Source: an uncultured Johnsonella sp. (GTDB taxonomy: Bacteria > Bacillota > Clostridia > Lachnospirales > Lachnospiraceae). Taken from it: a stretch of 64,000 nt of DNA. The translations under genes and the position numbers were made by a program. Shown piece after piece: positions 61,790-64,000 of the stretch. Each line of letters begins with the position of its first letter. Position 1 is the first letter of the stretch. The DNA lies in assembly GCA_900766185.1 (NCBI GenBank), contig CAAFUL010000042.1, positions 4,088 through 68,087 on the forward strand, in the 5' to 3' direction. The notes beneath the pieces were generated by a model. That model searched no databases. It saw nothing but the letters and a program-made list of their open reading frames with translations, and had not been told where the DNA came from.

Positions 61790-62338
61790 ATGGAGAAAGC
61801 AAAATACAAAGCAACTTTTCTAAAAACATTTTTATGTTTTATGATATACAAAGTTATGACTGTAATTATTACCAGAATAACAAGATATATTCAGATCACT
61901 TTGACGGTAGAGCTTGTAATGAGCGCAGATGAAAGTCGTGCTGTTTTTTTAAATAATATGATCAGAATTGTTGCTTTGATATATATAGTGTTAAATTTTA
62001 TCACCATACCTTTAATAAGAAAACTTCTTATTAAAGCGTACCCTTCCCTTACAGTAAGTGCCACTAATGCTATATTATATGTAAGTTTAACATTCTTAGT
62101 AGGTCTGTTTGTATTACTGAACTATCCAAGAAGTATTTATCCAAACGAAATTATATTGGAACGTGTATCCAATATAATTATGCTGTTATACAATTTGTTA
62201 TTGTATGGTTATTATAAAAATAAGCTCAAATCGAATAAAGTGACTGAATCCAATGATAATGAGGGTGTAAATACCGAAAATACCGAACAGTACTTAAGCG
62301 ACAACGCAGAGGGTGTAGATTACGATAAACAAATATAA
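61790..62338 (+). CDS. Small four-helix membrane protein, paralogue C
   Basis: 182 residues, start MEKAKYKATFLKTFLCFMIYKVM, encoded on the opposite strand. It keeps the family pattern NFITIPLIRKLLIKAYPSLTVSATNAILYVSLTFLVGL and YYKNKLKSNK with a long acidic tail. More diverged from A and B than they are from each other at the N-terminus. AAAGGA SD 8 bases upstream of 61790. The upstream 490-base gap (61301-61789) is AT-rich and shows no other feature. Function unknown. Confidence 0.75.
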   Translation: MEKAKYKATFLKTFLCFMIYKVMTVIITRITRYIQITLTVELVMSADESRAVFLNNMIRIVALIYIVLNFITIPLIRKLLIKAYPSLTVSATNAILYVSLTFLVGLFVLLNYPRSIYPNEIILERVSNIIMLLYNLLLYGYYKNKLKSNKVTESNDNEGVNTENTEQYLSDNAEGVDYDKQI

Positions 62339-62442
62339 TTCGTGAATAATGAGCAGGTTGTTGTGGTTGTTGTGGTATAAAATACTTGTAACAGCTCGAC
62401 CTAATAAGATATAATCTTAGAAAGAAACGAGGTATGTTACAA

Positions 62443-62580
62443 ATGAATAAACACTACGAACCTGAATTTAAGAAGAAAATCGTTCATCTCCACCTTGAAG
62501 AAGGACACACTATCCAAGGGATAGAAGCCTAATACAATGTGTCAAAAGCAAGTAAAAAAATCAAGAGACTGACTGGAATG
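62443..62580 (+). pseudogene. IS3-family transposase OrfA fragment
   Basis: The frame MNKHYEPEFKKKIVHLHLEEGHTIQGIEA is interrupted by TAA (62530-62532) and then resumes YNVSKASKKIKR, in line with IS3 OrfA (EEYGVSKASI). It lacks the rest of OrfA and all of OrfB. Decayed remnant. Confidence 0.65.
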
Positions 62581-62632
62581 TTGGTCTTTTTTTGTTATGC
62601 TTTGATTTCTGGCGACCAAAAAAGGAGTCACA

Positions 62633-62900
62633 ATGTCAAAGTTTTTATCTTATGAAGATCGTGTTATTTCAAAATCAAGAACCGGTATACTATCAAAGGG
62701 AAAAGCTTAACATCCGTTGCTCTTACGATGCGTTCAGCTTTTATTACGAAGAAGATCTGCTTAAGAAACTTGGATGCTCACCGGTTGCTGCCAAGAACAT
62801 CATCTTTAAGCCAAAGCATCTAAAAGAATTAACAGAAAAAATGCATGAATCATCCGAGAAAACCAACTTAATACAATCCAAAATATGGGTTGATTCTTAG
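62633..62900 (+). pseudogene. IS30-family transposase remnant, internally deleted
   Basis: MSKFLSYEDRVI at 62633 resembles an IS30 transposase N-terminus. A different frame then reads CSYDAFSFYYEEDLLKKLGCSPVAAKNIIFKPKHL, resembling the C-terminus of such transposases (YDAF.FYYG..LL..LG..PV....I.LKP). The central part with the DDE residues is missing. A deletion product. Confidence 0.5.
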
Positions 62901-62989
62901 AATACAAAAATTTCGATAGGGAATTGCTCTCCGGTTTTTGTGTGCAAATTTTCTGCCAAACGCATTATAACATATCAAGGTGAATATGG

Positions 62990-63083
62990 AGATTTCGGAA
63001 TCTCGCCTACAAAACGGTAAAGTCATTTACAAAGCAGGAATCTCATTTACAAAATGGGAGTCTTGTGTTACAAACGGGAATCT
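62990..63083. repeat. Degenerate tandem repeats, IS-end-like
   Basis: About four copies of a roughly 21-base unit with the core TTTACAAA..GGGAATCT (for example at 63024, 63045 and 63067). Multiple short repeats of this kind are found at the ends of IS21-like elements. No associated transposase is present here. Confidence 0.4.
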
Positions 63084-63184
63084 AGGCTTACTGTTTACTT
63101 TTTAGGAGTAAATAAATTATAAATACAATATATACTTAACATTATGCAATTAATATATTACTATACAAACTAAGGAGAGCTTAT

Positions 63185-63388
63185 ATGAAAAATAAAAGAA
63201 TGAAAATCGCTCGTATAGAATGTGATATGAAACAGGAAGATCTGGCAAAAGCTGTAGGTGTAACAAGGCAGACCATAGGATTAATAGAAGCGGGAGATTA
63301 TAATCCTACATTAAACTTATGTATTGCAATATGCAAGGTACTCGGTAAAACACTAAATGATTTATTTTGGGAGGAGCAAGATGAATGA
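63185..63388 (+). CDS. XRE-family transcriptional regulator
   Basis: 67 residues, entirely an HTH_3 domain: MKIARIECDMKQEDLAKAVGVTRQTIGLIEAGDYNPTLNLCIAICKVLGKTLNDLFW. It is the small YozG/PBSX-repressor-like type that often regulates its own operon with an adjacent membrane protein. AAGGAGA SD. It overlaps the next gene by 8 bases. Confidence 0.9.
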   Translation: MKNKRMKIARIECDMKQEDLAKAVGVTRQTIGLIEAGDYNPTLNLCIAICKVLGKTLNDLFWEEQDE

Positions 63389-63827
63389 TAAGAAGATTTT
63401 AGATGAGCGTATTCTGGCAGAAAGAAGAAAAATACAAAGTAGGGCTTATTCTTATATTGTATACACACTCTTAATTGCTGTTATTTGGCAGGAGTTTTTT
63501 ATGAATGCGGAATTTGCACAGTATTCAGTTGAATTATTTGTTTTAATAGCTTGCGGAATCTATAATATTATCGCCAATTATATAAAGGGAATTGATATTT
63601 GTAATTCAGTAAAAGTAAGCAAAAAACAAATATTTTTAAATGCAGTTATTTCCGGAATCGTTGCTTCGATCCTATATGCGGTATTTAGCGGTCTGCATGA
63701 ATTTTATAATTTATCAATATTCTTTTTGGCATATGTTCTTTTCTTTTTTGTTATTAGATATGTAATAACTTTTCTAAATAAAAGAAAACAAGAAAAGATC
63801 AATAAGGAGTTGGATAATGATGATTGA
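63381..63827 (+). CDS. Membrane protein paired with XRE regulator
   Basis: 148 residues with four hydrophobic helices (SYIVYTLLIAVIWQEFF, VELFVLIACGIYNIIANYI, IFLNAVISGIVASILYAVF, LSIFFLAYVLFFFVIRYVITFL) and a charged N- and C-terminus. This XRE plus four-helix membrane protein pair is common in Firmicutes (DUF6773-like); function is unknown. Start at 63381 (GGAGG 7 bases upstream) rather than the in-frame ATG at 63357, which lies inside the regulator gene. Confidence 0.75.
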   Translation: MNDKKILDERILAERRKIQSRAYSYIVYTLLIAVIWQEFFMNAEFAQYSVELFVLIACGIYNIIANYIKGIDICNSVKVSKKQIFLNAVISGIVASILYAVFSGLHEFYNLSIFFLAYVLFFFVIRYVITFLNKRKQEKINKELDNDD

Positions 63828-63850
63828 CCGAGCTCTTTGAGCGAGGGATG

Positions 63851-63969
63851 CTTATTACCCTTTAGGGCAATAAGATGGGAGATTAGATAAATTATTTGGA
63901 AACACTCCCTATTTCAATCATACTCGCAGTACTGTTAATAAAGTTTCGACTTTACTTATACAGACTGCG
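63851..63969. repeat. Two hairpins at the window end
   Basis: CTTATTACCC (63851-63860) with GGGCAATAAG (63865-63874), and CGCAGTACTGTTAATAAAGT (63925-63944) with ACTTTACTTATACAGACTGCG (63949-63969). The first could end the membrane-protein transcript; the second resembles the other long palindromic repeats of this window. Confidence 0.45.
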
Positions 63970-64000
63970 GAACTCGTGTGCTCGCCTACTCCGTGAAGAG

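Overview
The window is low-GC, Gram-positive-type DNA. It has strong AGGAGG-type ribosome binding sites, TTGACA/TATAAT promoters, short operons, and an rplM-rpsI pair behind a structured leader. The gene content (class I fructose-bisphosphate aldolase, Liv-type amino-acid importer, WYL regulator, late cobamide genes, TraX and SulP proteins, DUF2800/DUF2815 prophage genes) fits an anaerobic Clostridia, most likely Lachnospiraceae. The genus cannot be fixed from sequence reading alone. No tRNA, rRNA, CRISPR array or integrase was recognised.

Layout. 1-7.6 kb: the 3' end of a class I aldolase gene, then on the minus strand a complete livJHMGF importer followed by a tyrosine phenol-lyase/tryptophanase family gene. 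That lyase gene has its own promoter and an attenuator-like leader encoding a 17-residue peptide with six consecutive Tyr codons. 7.7-9.7 kb: a WYL regulator, a stand-alone HIRAN protein and a Cys-rich hypothetical protein. 9.9-14.9 kb: a tight two-gene operon of a membrane-anchored TrkA-N/RyR-like protein and a TIR-transmembrane-beta-propeller protein, a candidate NAD/nucleotide-signalling conflict system. 15-20.9 kb: housekeeping genes (YdjM-like, PTS EIIC-like, TraX-like, SulP-STAS, L13, S9).

21-51 kb is a mosaic defence island between rpsI and fetAB. It opens with an AAA ATPase gene whose presumed TOPRIM-like partner is cut off after about a dozen codons at a junction with a truncated phage DNA polymerase gene. 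A prophage replication remnant follows on the minus strand (DUF2815, DUF2800, small proteins, sigma-like factor with a structured SD-sequestering leader). Next comes one long plus-strand operon: a three-gene ABC-three-component (ABC-3C) system, an XRE regulator, a complete type 1 BREX set (brxA, brxB, brxC, pglX, pglZ, brxL) and an EVE/PUA-like Mrr nuclease. It is followed by a second, incomplete BREX-type cassette: N-terminally truncated pglX, an AlbA_2-type regulator with an in-frame minisatellite, and a second pglZ. In the working model, modification and exclusion are done by BREX, with the ABC-3C and Mrr genes as co-transcribed additional layers.

51-64 kb: fetAB-type transporter, cobT-cobU-cobS-cbiB (nucleotide-loop assembly of cobamides), a TetR regulator divergent from a CPC-type heavy-metal P1B ATPase, three paralogous small membrane proteins of unknown function, a graveyard of IS fragments, and an XRE/membrane-protein pair. 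Several imperfect palindromes (about 805-879, 56635-56770, 59787-59862, 63925-63969) look like small non-coding repeats or terminators. All family assignments come from reading protein motifs; no database search was run.
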